From contig JAUMYM010000001.1 of assembly GCA_030528645.1 (NCBI GenBank), positions 147,842-211,841 of the forward strand: 64,000 nucleotides of DNA. Reading direction: 5' to 3'. The position numbers were made by a program, and so were the translations under genes. Origin of the DNA: Erysipelotrichaceae bacterium (GTDB taxonomy: Bacteria > Bacillota_I > Bacilli_A > Erysipelotrichales > Erysipelotrichaceae). Below, piece by piece: positions 9,894 to 18,684 of the stretch (its first letter is position 1; every line of letters starts with the position of its first letter). The notes under the pieces are model-generated. The model had not been told where the DNA came from, did no database searches, and saw nothing but the letters and a program-made list of their open reading frames with translations.

Positions 9894-11972
9894 TTATTCC
9901 TCTTTGCTAAGACGATTATAGATAATACTAATGATAAAGCACAAGATTCCACCAATTGTAAACGCCACAACACGCGTAATAGAGTTTTCACCTTGAAGAT
10001 CTACAAAGATAAACTTTACAACCATCAACATCGTAAGCCCTAAACCATATTGTCGAATAATCTTAATACCAAGTTTAAAGCCAACATAGATAGTACCTAT
10101 CGCTAATAGTAAACCAACCACACTATAAGATACTGAATCAAACGGCAACCTCCAGAAAGCATGTATCATTGTCCACACAAAGATAAAATACTTCGTAACA
10201 AACCAAATACCAATGTGATTTGGCATTTCTTGATAATCCTTGATTAACACATAACTTTTAAACACCAAAACACTAAAAGTAGTAATTGTAATAATGAAAC
10301 GAATGATTCCATCTTCCACCAACACCATTTCTTTTAAACCAAAGACATACAACAAGATAGAAAACAAATACACTCCAAAGTGTGGATGAAAACGTAGGAC
10401 ATCTTTTTCTTTTGGCTCTAAATAACCTATACAATACACCACAATTAACGTAATAACACTTAATACATACGCAATTAAATTTTGCATATCATACAGATAT
10501 ACATTCCAACCTGCCAACACACTAAGATCATAAGATACTTTAAAATAACTTACAAACAACATCGCCAACGCAATATTTTTATAAAGAAGGGATTGTACTT
10601 GTTCTTGATAAAAGATATAAAACAACAATGCCATATTTACAATTGTAAATATCATCGTCAACATAGAGGTTTGCTGTAACCCAACGATGAAATCCAACAG
10701 AATAAACACCATCGTATACGGACCCAAACCACCTTTTGCCCAAAAGTGTTTGCGTACAATCACATACAACAAGATCGCCACTGCACCCATTGCACCTTCA
10801 GAAAATACTAAGCTATTGATTTCTACCATTAAAAAATATAACGGAAATACATACACTTTGGTTAATGAAGATTCAATATTTGGATATACTTTTTGATTTA
10901 TGATACATTGTACAAAAATCAAGATGAAGCCAATCATCGCTACCTGTAAAGAACTTAAACCCAAAACATCAGGACCTCTAAGTGTATCAGTGACTGTAAA
11001 TAATAAACAATAGATAGATATAACTGTAAGTACAAGATAACTTTTATGAAGATTCTCTTTGTTTGCTAAATAATACATCCAATTTACAATCAACAATAAT
11101 ATAACTGTAACAATGACTTGTGCCCATGCATAATCCAAGGATGCAACATCATGCATCCATTTAAAAAGTAAAGCAAAGTTAAAGAACACAAACGCAATAC
11201 TAATAGCGTTACGCACTTTATCAAGCGTATTACTTACATACAACAACATAATAGATACAAGACTTGTATAACCAATAATAAATAACATATCTTGTAAATT
11301 AGAAACATATGTAATCTCAAATGCTAAATTAATAAAACTACCAATAGAAGCTACTACAATTGTAAAATATAACTTGGTATAACGATGCGAATATAAAATC
11401 AATAGGGTCCATGCTACACAAAGTAATGCTGAAACCTCATGACTAACCAAGGAAAACACTAAATTCGCTGATACAATGGCAATATATACCAAGCCAATCC
11501 CTGTTCCAAACACAATGGAACTGACATTGCTTGGTTTTTTTAGGGTCATGGTAAAGCCAACACCACTTAACAGTAAACCGATAAGACTTACAACCCCTAA
11601 CTTAATTTGTGAACTGATATCATTCCAAACCATTGCCACAAATGAAATTGCCGCAATAAAAATTAAAAGTGATGCCAAAGCCCCAATGAAATACTTACCA
11701 ATCAGTGATTCTTTATCTTTCAATTTCCCAATCCAATCCGGCATTTCTTTTTCAAACAATGGACGTAAACGTAAGTCTCCATCCCCTTCCACCTTTTCTT
11801 TACGATCAACAGATACAGGATTCGTTTTTTTCTTGAAGAAATAATCTTGATTCTCCAAATACGTTACCCCTCGTTTTAACTCCTTTGGTGGTTGATGCAT
11901 ACTTTGAAGTTTTTCTTCCAATTCTTGTACACGAAGCTCTAATTGATCGATACGCTGTTTTAACTGCTCCAT
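9894..11972 (-). CDS. DUF2339-like multi-pass membrane protein
   Basis: The 692-residue protein has an N-terminal coiled coil (about residues 1-30, heptads of Leu with QLKQRIDQLELRVQELEE), a charged cytoplasmic linker to about 80, and then about 18-20 closely packed hydrophobic segments to the end. This architecture fits DUF2339 predicted membrane proteins, whose function is not established. The start ATG has AAGGGAG upstream. It is a single gene between two terminators. The family name is from overall architecture, not from a diagnostic motif. Confidence 0.65.
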   Translation of the reverse strand: MEQLKQRIDQLELRVQELEEKLQSMHQPPKELKRGVTYLENQDYFFKKKTNPVSVDRKEKVEGDGDLRLRPLFEKEMPDWIGKLKDKESLIGKYFIGALASLLIFIAAISFVAMVWNDISSQIKLGVVSLIGLLLSGVGFTMTLKKPSNVSSIVFGTGIGLVYIAIVSANLVFSLVSHEVSALLCVAWTLLILYSHRYTKLYFTIVVASIGSFINLAFEITYVSNLQDMLFIIGYTSLVSIMLLYVSNTLDKVRNAISIAFVFFNFALLFKWMHDVASLDYAWAQVIVTVILLLIVNWMYYLANKENLHKSYLVLTVISIYCLLFTVTDTLRGPDVLGLSSLQVAMIGFILIFVQCIINQKVYPNIESSLTKVYVFPLYFLMVEINSLVFSEGAMGAVAILLYVIVRKHFWAKGGLGPYTMVFILLDFIVGLQQTSMLTMIFTIVNMALLFYIFYQEQVQSLLYKNIALAMLFVSYFKVSYDLSVLAGWNVYLYDMQNLIAYVLSVITLIVVYCIGYLEPKEKDVLRFHPHFGVYLFSILLYVFGLKEMVLVEDGIIRFIITITTFSVLVFKSYVLIKDYQEMPNHIGIWFVTKYFIFVWTMIHAFWRLPFDSVSYSVVGLLLAIGTIYVGFKLGIKIIRQYGLGLTMLMVVKFIFVDLQGENSITRVVAFTIGGILCFIISIIYNRLSKEE

Positions 11973-12064
11973 CTTGTTCTCCCTTTATCTAATCAAACTA
12001 TGTTATATAGATTTCCCTAATTTTCATATTGTCCATTATATCACATTCATTTTTGTTGTGTTAG

Positions 12065-12098
12065 CATAATGATTAAAAGAAGCTTTACGCTTCTTTTA
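12065..12098 (-). terminator. Terminator of the BceAB-like operon
   Basis: A 10-bp stem, TAAAAGAAGC (12074-12083) with GCTTCTTTTA (12089-12098), has loop TTTAC and a T-rich tract beyond it on the minus strand. The stop codon of the permease gene lies in the stem. Confidence 0.8.
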
Positions 12099-14072
12099 GT
12101 GTTTTACAATACCATAATAAACCTTTGATGTAATGATATAAACAATCGTATAAATAATCGCAAACACAATAACGGTTGCCATAACACACAAGACAAATAA
12201 TACTTTATCAACCAAACCGAACAACATTAATAATTTAGAAGTCATTGGAAAAGCAAAGGCAACATGAACCATCGCAAGAAGTAACGGTAAGAAAAACATA
12301 ATCAAGACTTGTTTATTAATCGAATGCTTAATTGTTTGATGATCCATACCAACTTGCTGCATGATTTCAAAACGCTTTTGATCTTCAAAGCCTTCTTGAA
12401 TTTGTTTATAGTAGATAATTAACACGGTAGCCATCATAAAGATCGTACCAAGTGAAATCCCTAAGAAGAACAATCCACCATATAAACTATTAAATTCATC
12501 ACGCGAATTTTCAATTCCATCGGCATACATATCCAATTCTTTTTCATCAAATGCAGCATTCAAGCTATTTACTACGGCTATCTTTTCTTCTTTACTACCC
12601 TCGATGTTAAATTGATAATGAAATTCTGCCTTCGTTGATACATGAGAGTCTTCTACATTTTTTGGTTGTTTGACTAAACTTGCAAAACTATAAACATCCT
12701 TTACCACAACACCAACCGTTGAACCTAAAATAACTTCTAAATCTCCCTTTTTACCAAATGATTGAATTTCCTGTTTAATAGAAAATGGTTTTCCCATAAT
12801 AATGAGTTCCGATTGGTTAAATAAGTTATCTTTATCAAAAATTAACAATTCATTATCTTCCAATTCATACGTTGTTTGATGAAGTGCATTGTAATAATCC
12901 AATGGTATTACGCCACCAAAGACATTATTTTCAAACCCCGTATACTCATCAATTAACTGATTCCCATCTTGTCTTAAATAAAAACTTGTTTTAACAACTT
13001 CATCAATTTCTAAGGTTTCTACCCCAACTTCCTCCAATACGAAATGCAATGACTCTTTACTTTTTAGCATCTCTTGTTCATCTTGTACCATTGAAACCAC
13101 CACAACATCAAATGGATAACGACTCTTTAACACCGAATCTACACCAACATATAAACTAATCGTTGTTGATAATACAACAAGAACCATCGTTGATAAAATA
13201 CAGATGTTTGATAAACCAACCGCATTTTGTTTCATACGATACATCAAAGAAGAAATGGATGTAAAGTTTTCAATGCGATAATAAAAGTTTTTATTCTTCT
13301 TTAATAACTTTAAGATAAAAATGGACACTGCAATAAATAATGCATAGGTACCAAAGATAACCAATATCACTGCAATAAAGAACGTTGTAAAAGCTTGTAA
13401 AGGCGATTGAATGGTTAAAGCTAAATAATACCCACTTGCTAATGAGAGCAATCCAAAGATAAAATACACCCAACGAACTTTAGGTTCCTTCTCTCCAACA
13501 CTAGAGCCCTTTAATAAATCAATCGGCTTGCTGCGATACACTTTAATCACAGTATATAGATAAGTCAAAAAGAAAATAAAACCAAACAATACCACTGTAA
13601 AGAAAATCCCATGCATAGAAATTTCAAAGCGAAATCCGGCAATATTCCCAATGATTTTCGCAAGTAAAAGCTTCATAAACTTACTTAGTAAAAAGCCTGT
13701 AACCAAACCACCTACTAAAGATACAAACAAAGAAATAATGGCTTCAAAAAACATAATGATACTAATATGTTTCTTTTCTAACCCTAAAATATTATATAAA
13801 CCAAATTCTTTAATACGACGCTTCACCAAGAAACTATTGGTATAGAAAATAAAGACTAACGCAAAGATACTGACAATCACAATCCCTAGTGATAACACCA
13901 GCCCTAAATGTGTACCACCACGAATAGACTTTAAAGCCGGATCAAAGGCAATCGCACATAAATCATAAAACATCGCTACCATACCAATGGTTGCTAAAAG
14001 AAATGGAAGATAGGTTTTAGTGTTATTTTTAATGTTATCAATCGCTAATTTTGGAAAGAATGCTTTACTCAT
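12096..14072 (-). CDS. BceB-type ABC transporter permease
   Basis: The 658-residue permease belongs to the FtsX-like Bce family, which senses and confers resistance to cell-wall-active peptides such as bacitracin (family knowledge). It shows ten predicted membrane segments, with a large extracellular domain (about residues 310-520) between segments 7 and 8, the hallmark of BceB proteins. The start chosen is ATG at 14072, eight bases after AAAGGG. It overlaps the end of the ATPase gene by eight bases, implying translational coupling. With the upstream ATPase and the two-component pair it forms a complete module; the inducing peptide cannot be predicted. Confidence 0.87.
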   Translation of the reverse strand: MSKAFFPKLAIDNIKNNTKTYLPFLLATIGMVAMFYDLCAIAFDPALKSIRGGTHLGLVLSLGIVIVSIFALVFIFYTNSFLVKRRIKEFGLYNILGLEKKHISIIMFFEAIISLFVSLVGGLVTGFLLSKFMKLLLAKIIGNIAGFRFEISMHGIFFTVVLFGFIFFLTYLYTVIKVYRSKPIDLLKGSSVGEKEPKVRWVYFIFGLLSLASGYYLALTIQSPLQAFTTFFIAVILVIFGTYALFIAVSIFILKLLKKNKNFYYRIENFTSISSLMYRMKQNAVGLSNICILSTMVLVVLSTTISLYVGVDSVLKSRYPFDVVVVSMVQDEQEMLKSKESLHFVLEEVGVETLEIDEVVKTSFYLRQDGNQLIDEYTGFENNVFGGVIPLDYYNALHQTTYELEDNELLIFDKDNLFNQSELIIMGKPFSIKQEIQSFGKKGDLEVILGSTVGVVVKDVYSFASLVKQPKNVEDSHVSTKAEFHYQFNIEGSKEEKIAVVNSLNAAFDEKELDMYADGIENSRDEFNSLYGGLFFLGISLGTIFMMATVLIIYYKQIQEGFEDQKRFEIMQQVGMDHQTIKHSINKQVLIMFFLPLLLAMVHVAFAFPMTSKLLMLFGLVDKVLFVLCVMATVIVFAIIYTIVYIITSKVYYGIVKH

Positions 14073-14829
14073 ATACTTCACCCTTTAACATATTTGTAAG
14101 TGTTAATGAAATGGTTTCAAACATCTCTTCATCACTATGATTCCCACGATACAATTGATGAAACACTTCACCATCTTTAATAAACAAAACACGAGAAGCG
14201 GTTGAAGCTGCCTTAACACTATGTGTCACCATAAGAATAGTTTGCCCTTCTTGATTAATCGTTTTAAATAAATCCAATAGTTGATCAGCACTACGAGAAT
14301 CCAATGCTCCAGTTGGTTCATCTGCCAAAATCAAACGAGGATGACTAATCAAAGCACGAGCAATCGCCACTCTTTGTTTTTGTCCACCACTTACTTCATA
14401 AGGATATTTTTCTAATAAATCACGAATCTTTAACTTGTCAGCAATGCCTTTTAAACGCTCTTCCATTTCACGATGTTTCTTACCGCTTAACACCAAAGGC
14501 AAAAAAATATTATCCTTTAAATTAAACGTATCCAATAAATTAAAATCCTGAAACACAAACCCTAGATTTTCTCTACGAAACGCTGAAATATCTTTCTCCT
14601 TAATCTTAACGATGTTATTCCCTTGTAAAAGTACCGAACCACTTGTAGGCTTATCCAAAGAAGCCAAGATATTTAGTAAGGTTGTTTTTCCACTACCACT
14701 TTCTCCCATAATCGCAACATACTCCCCTTCTTCCACTGAAAAGGTTACATTCGATAATGCTGTTACATTATTTAAACCAAAACGTGTTGTATATACTTTT
14801 TTAAGATTGTTTACTTCTAAAATTGTCAT
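14065..14829 (-). CDS. BceA-type ABC transporter ATP-binding protein
   Basis: The 254-residue ATPase has Walker A ESGSGKTT (43-50), Q-loop FVFQDFNLLD (91-100), signature VSGGQKQR (146-153) and Walker B LILADEPTGALD (166-177). The family (MacB/LolD-like) powers FtsX-type permeases. Ribosome site AAGGAA lies ahead of ATG. It is separated from the kinase gene by 100 bp carrying a BceR-type inverted repeat, so the transporter genes are probably induced by the cognate regulator. Confidence 0.9.
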   Translation of the reverse strand: MTILEVNNLKKVYTTRFGLNNVTALSNVTFSVEEGEYVAIMGESGSGKTTLLNILASLDKPTSGSVLLQGNNIVKIKEKDISAFRRENLGFVFQDFNLLDTFNLKDNIFLPLVLSGKKHREMEERLKGIADKLKIRDLLEKYPYEVSGGQKQRVAIARALISHPRLILADEPTGALDSRSADQLLDLFKTINQEGQTILMVTHSVKAASTASRVLFIKDGEVFHQLYRGNHSDEEMFETISLTLTNMLKGEVYE

Positions 14830-14913
14830 AATTATTCCTTCTTTCTATACTTCTATCTTACAAATAAAAAATAACGTAAACCATAACTTTAGCTTACATT
14901 ATCTTTTGAATCC

Positions 14914-14927
14914 TTACATTTATGTAA
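14914..14927 (-). promoter_or_regulatory. BceR-type operator
   Basis: TTACA-TTTA-TGTAA is a perfect match to the published BceR-family pattern TNACA-N4-TGTAA. It lies three bases beyond the kinase stop codon and 85 bp upstream of the ATPase start. A further TTACAT half-site is at 14894-14899. A clean -35/-10 pair downstream was not identified with confidence. Confidence 0.7.
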
Positions 14928-14929
14928 CC

Positions 14930-15871
14930 TTAGAAACGAATCTTAAATACACTACCTTCTTTTAACTTTGAAGTAACGACAATTTCATGATTAAGCTTGG
15001 ATAAGATCTTCTTAACTAAATACAAACCAATCCCCGTCGATTTTTTATGATTACGCCCATTATAACCTGTATATCCTTTTTCAAAGATACGCTGTAAATC
15101 CTCTTCAATGATGCCTATTCCACTATCTTCAATGATTAAACCATCTTCATAATAAATCTTAATGTGACCTTCTTTGGTATATTTTAAAGCATTGCTGATG
15201 AGCTGTTCTAAGACAAAAGATAGCCACTTGGCATCACTAATTACCACTTGATGAGTTTCTTTAAACTCAAAAGCCAAACCACTTTGAATAAACGCATCCG
15301 CATACTTCTTTAAGACAGCCTTTACTATTGAATCTAATTCATATTCTTTAATCAATAAATCACTATTCATAAAATCCACACGTAAATACTGTAACGCCAT
15401 ATCTACATATTGTTCTACTTTAAAGATCTGTTGATTCATTTGACTATCTTTACTAAGCAAACGCAATGCTTGCAAAGGAATCTTAACTTGATGTACCCAC
15501 AAGGTATAGTAATCTAATACATCTTGATATTTTAAATCATACTCTGACTTTAAATCACAATTTCTATGATATAAATTTTCAATTACAGAATGATAATAAG
15601 CATCGTATAACCCCTTTGTTTTAGGCAAACGATCTAAAGCATATACATCCTGCTGCATATAGTAAGAAAAAATCGCTACTTTCTTTTTAAATGCCAGAAA
15701 GGATACGAAAAACTCCACCAACACAAATACACTGCACAAGACAACAACATAACCAGCACTCTTTAAAGAATCATTGTATAGATAACTTACCAAAAGAAAC
15801 AATAATACAAACGAAAGATAAAACAGTAAAAAGGATAGACGTAATCTTACATACGTTTTTAATAATTTCAT
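14930..15871 (-). CDS. Intramembrane-sensing histidine kinase (BceS-type)
   Basis: The 313-residue kinase has two membrane helices (about 11-32 and 38-60) joined by a very short loop, so it lacks its own extracellular sensor. This is typical of BceS kinases, which read the transporter's state. Phospho-acceptor His127 lies in WVHQVKIPLQAL, followed by the N box Asn227 (ISNALKYT), G1 DSGIG (249-253) and G2 GIGL (280-283). It overlaps the response regulator gene by four bases (ATGA type). Confidence 0.9.
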   Translation of the reverse strand: MKLLKTYVRLRLSFLLFYLSFVLLFLLVSYLYNDSLKSAGYVVVLCSVFVLVEFFVSFLAFKKKVAIFSYYMQQDVYALDRLPKTKGLYDAYYHSVIENLYHRNCDLKSEYDLKYQDVLDYYTLWVHQVKIPLQALRLLSKDSQMNQQIFKVEQYVDMALQYLRVDFMNSDLLIKEYELDSIVKAVLKKYADAFIQSGLAFEFKETHQVVISDAKWLSFVLEQLISNALKYTKEGHIKIYYEDGLIIEDSGIGIIEEDLQRIFEKGYTGYNGRNHKKSTGIGLYLVKKILSKLNHEIVVTSKLKEGSVFKIRF

Positions 15872-16539
15872 GCGATGTAATACCCAATTCCTTTTTTCGT
15901 CTTAATAAACTCCTTGAGTCCAATATCCTCTAACTTCTTCTTTAAACGTGTTACATTCACAGTTAATGTATTATCATCAATAAATTCATCGGTTTGCCAA
16001 CAAGCCTTCATAATACTATCTCTTGAAACAATCTCTTTGGCATGTTCTAACAGTAACATCATAATCTTATATTCATTTTTAGTCAGCTCTACTTTTTGTT
16101 GTTGATAGGACAAAGAAGCATCATTGACATTTAAAACCACACCTTCATACTCCAACAAAGACACTTCATTCTTCAAGCTATAACAACGACGTATCATCGC
16201 ATTCACCTTAGCAATTAACACATTGAAATCAAAAGGCTTAGGTAAAAAATCATCCCCACCCATATTCATTGCCATTACAATATTCATATTATCACTCGCA
16301 CTGGAAATAAAGATAATTGGGACATTAGATACCTTACGTATTTCATTGCACCAATGATAGCCATTAAAAAAGGGTAAATGAATATCCAACAACACAAGAT
16401 CCGGATGAAAAGCCAAAAACTCTTTTGTAACTTCTGTAAAATCACAAATTCCGATTGCTTGATAATTCCAACTGTTTAAATGCTCCTGAATTAACTTAGA
16501 AATTAAAGCATCATCTTCTACGACTAATATCTTATACAT
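15868..16539 (-). CDS. BceR-type response regulator (OmpR/PhoB family)
   Basis: The 223-residue protein has a receiver domain with acidic pair Glu8-Asp9-Asp10, phospho-acceptor Asp52 (LLDIHLP) and Lys101 (LPKPF), followed by a winged-helix DNA-binding domain about 127-223 (ELTKNEYKIM, DDNTLTVNVTRLKKKL). It is the first gene of the module and the likely binder of the 14914-14927 operator. The ATG at 16539 has no recognisable ribosome site and sits only about ten bases after the T-tract of the TelA terminator, so its expression signals are unusual. Confidence 0.9.
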   Translation of the reverse strand: MYKILVVEDDALISKLIQEHLNSWNYQAIGICDFTEVTKEFLAFHPDLVLLDIHLPFFNGYHWCNEIRKVSNVPIIFISSASDNMNIVMAMNMGGDDFLPKPFDFNVLIAKVNAMIRRCYSLKNEVSLLEYEGVVLNVNDASLSYQQQKVELTKNEYKIMMLLLEHAKEIVSRDSIMKACWQTDEFIDDNTLTVNVTRLKKKLEDIGLKEFIKTKKGIGYYIA

Positions 16540-16542
16540 AAC

Positions 16543-16568
16543 AATAAAAAAGTAGGATAACTCCTACT
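16543..16568 (-). terminator. Terminator of the TelA-family gene
   Basis: AGTAGGA (16551-16557) and TCCTACT (16562-16568) form a perfect stem with loop TAAC, followed on the minus strand by TTTTTTATTG. It overlaps the TelA stop codon and directly abuts the response regulator start. Confidence 0.75.
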
Positions 16569-17733
16569 AATTCACTCCTTGTCGAACAGAAAGTAACTTC
16601 TCATTAATTTCTTTTTCAATACGACGTAATTCCACTTGGGCATTTGCACGTCTTGTACGTCCTTCACTTTGAATACGAGCAACTTCATCAAGAGTCTCAA
16701 TTAATTTTTGGTTTGTATTTGTTAATGTTTCAATATCAACAATACCACGTTCACTTTCTTTTGCCGTTTCAATTGTCGCAGTCTTTAACATTTCAGCATT
16801 CTTCTTCAATAAACTATTTGTCATATTTGTAACTTCACGCTGTGCTTGCATCGCTTGTTTTGAATGCGTTAAACCTAATGCAATTAACATTTGAGACTTC
16901 CATAATGGAATGGTATTCACTAATGTTGATTGAATCTTCTCCGCAATTAATGTGTCATTGTTTTGAACCAAACGAATTTGTGGAGCCATTTGAATGGAAA
17001 TAATACGAGTTAACTCTAAATCATGCAGTTTCTTTTCAAAACGATCAATCGCATTTGCTAAATCGTTGGCAGCCTGTGCATCCTCTGGCAAACCACTCTC
17101 TTGCGCCTTTTGACGTAACTTCGGTAAATCGTTTGCCTTAATTTCTTCAAGACGCTTATTACCTGCTAAGATATACATCGTTAATTCTTTAAAATTCACT
17201 AAGTTTTTATCATATAAACCATCCAATAACGCAATATCCTTTAATAACACTACTTGATGATCTTCTAAAATCTTACTAATCTTATTAACATTTACTTCTG
17301 CTTTATCATATTTTGTTTTTAAATTGCTTAACTTAACACCCTGTTTCTTAAAGAAACCAAAAATTCCTTTTTCTTCTTCATCTACTTTAAAACCCTTTAA
17401 CTCACCAATTAAGTTGGTCATCATATCTCCAACTTCATCCAAGTCTTTTGTACGAACTTTCCCTAAAGCTGTTTCTGAAAATTTTGCAATCTTAGCCTGT
17501 GCACTTGCACCATATTGTAAAATGGTATCACTTGATGTAATATCAATTTTTTCGGCAAAATCCGCTACCATTTTACGTTCTTCATCCGTTAAAGCTGAAT
17601 CATCAAACTTAATCATATTTTCTTCTGTTAATGGAACAGGCTTTACTTCTTCTAGCTTCACTTCTTGTTCTTGCACTTCTTCTGCTTCATTATTATTTTC
17701 TAACGTTAAAACAATTTTATTCTCGTTTTCCAT
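16567..17733 (-). CDS. TelA-family (toxic anion resistance) protein
   Basis: The 388-residue soluble, largely coiled-coil protein matches the TelA/YceH family, named for tellurite resistance but probably with broader envelope-stress roles. The C-terminal signature VDIETLTNTNQKLIETLDE followed by a Glu/Arg-rich helix is typical, as is the N-terminal acidic region rich in Glu and Val. The start is ATG at 17733 with AGAGGTG six bases upstream; an in-frame GTG at 17742 overlaps that site and is less likely. A terminator follows, but the peptide-sensing module starts at once. Confidence 0.85.
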   Translation of the reverse strand: MENENKIVLTLENNNEAEEVQEQEVKLEEVKPVPLTEENMIKFDDSALTDEERKMVADFAEKIDITSSDTILQYGASAQAKIAKFSETALGKVRTKDLDEVGDMMTNLIGELKGFKVDEEEKGIFGFFKKQGVKLSNLKTKYDKAEVNVNKISKILEDHQVVLLKDIALLDGLYDKNLVNFKELTMYILAGNKRLEEIKANDLPKLRQKAQESGLPEDAQAANDLANAIDRFEKKLHDLELTRIISIQMAPQIRLVQNNDTLIAEKIQSTLVNTIPLWKSQMLIALGLTHSKQAMQAQREVTNMTNSLLKKNAEMLKTATIETAKESERGIVDIETLTNTNQKLIETLDEVARIQSEGRTRRANAQVELRRIEKEINEKLLSVRQGVN

Positions 17734-17871
17734 TACAATCACCTCTAGTATATTCTATCATTATTAATCTAAGAGATAAACAGTATTTATCCAAATTCTA
17801 TTTATAAAAAATTAATCATCCAATTTCCATAAAGTTTAGTATAATGAATAGGTATGTTTAAGGAGGATTCT

Positions 17872-18633
17872 ATGTTAAGTCCACAAGAAATCATGAATAA
17901 AACCATTGAAATCGGACATCAAAAAGTATTAAAACCATTCCATAGCAAATTAATTCTAGGCTTTATAGGAGGAGCAATGATTTCCCTTGGCTATCTTGCT
18001 TATATACGAGTGATTGCTTCGATCGCACATGAGTGGGGATCATTTGCCAGTTTCATTGGCGCATGTGTATTTCCCGTTGGTTTAATTGTCATCTTACTAG
18101 CTGGAGGAGAACTTGCCACAGGGAATATGATGGCAGTAGCAAGTGCCGTTTTTGGCAAAAAAATCAGCATGATGGATTATGTTAAAAACCTTGCGGTTAT
18201 TACCTTTGCAAACTTCTTAGGAGCCCTGTTTGTCGCTTACTTTTTCGGACACCTCGTTGGTTTAACCGCAAGTGGTAGTTACCTGGAAGAAACGATACTT
18301 GTCGCAACCGCTAAAACAAACGCAACCTTTTTACAAGCTTTTCTATCAGGTATTGGCTGTAACTGGTTTGTAGGCATTGCATTATGGCTCTGTTATGGTG
18401 CCAAAGATGGAGCTGGTAAAATCTTAGCCATTTGGTTTCCGGTAATGACTTTTGTAGCCATTGGTTTTCAACACAGTGTTGCAAATATCTTTGTCATTAC
18501 TGCAGCTATTTTTGAACAAGCATCTACATGGCTTGCCTTTATCCAAAACTTCATTCCCGTCTTTTTAGGTAATGTAGTAGGTGGCGCTATCTTTGTAGCT
18601 GGATTTTATTTCTATAGTTTTCATCATAAATAA
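17872..18633 (+). CDS. Formate/nitrite transporter (FNT) family channel
   Basis: The 253-residue protein has six membrane segments and family motifs LLAGGELATGNMM (76-88) and GFQHSVANIF (198-207), with the central His201 that gates proton-coupled anion passage in FocA/NirC relatives. Formate, nitrite or hydrosulfide are possible substrates; sequence alone does not decide. The start ATG at 17872 follows AAGGAGG, and TATAAT lies at 17840-17845. It is monocistronic with a strong terminator. Confidence 0.87.
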   Translation: MLSPQEIMNKTIEIGHQKVLKPFHSKLILGFIGGAMISLGYLAYIRVIASIAHEWGSFASFIGACVFPVGLIVILLAGGELATGNMMAVASAVFGKKISMMDYVKNLAVITFANFLGALFVAYFFGHLVGLTASGSYLEETILVATAKTNATFLQAFLSGIGCNWFVGIALWLCYGAKDGAGKILAIWFPVMTFVAIGFQHSVANIFVITAAIFEQASTWLAFIQNFIPVFLGNVVGGAIFVAGFYFYSFHHK

Positions 18634-18658
18634 AAGTGAGGAAGTTCCTCACTTTTTT
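18632..18658. terminator. Bidirectional terminator between the FNT gene and the ABC operon
   Basis: AAAGTGAGG (18633-18641) pairs with CCTCACTTT (18647-18655) and T-runs flank both sides, so it can serve both converging transcripts. Confidence 0.85.
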
Positions 18659-18684
18659 AAATACATGATTTTTAAATTACTTCC

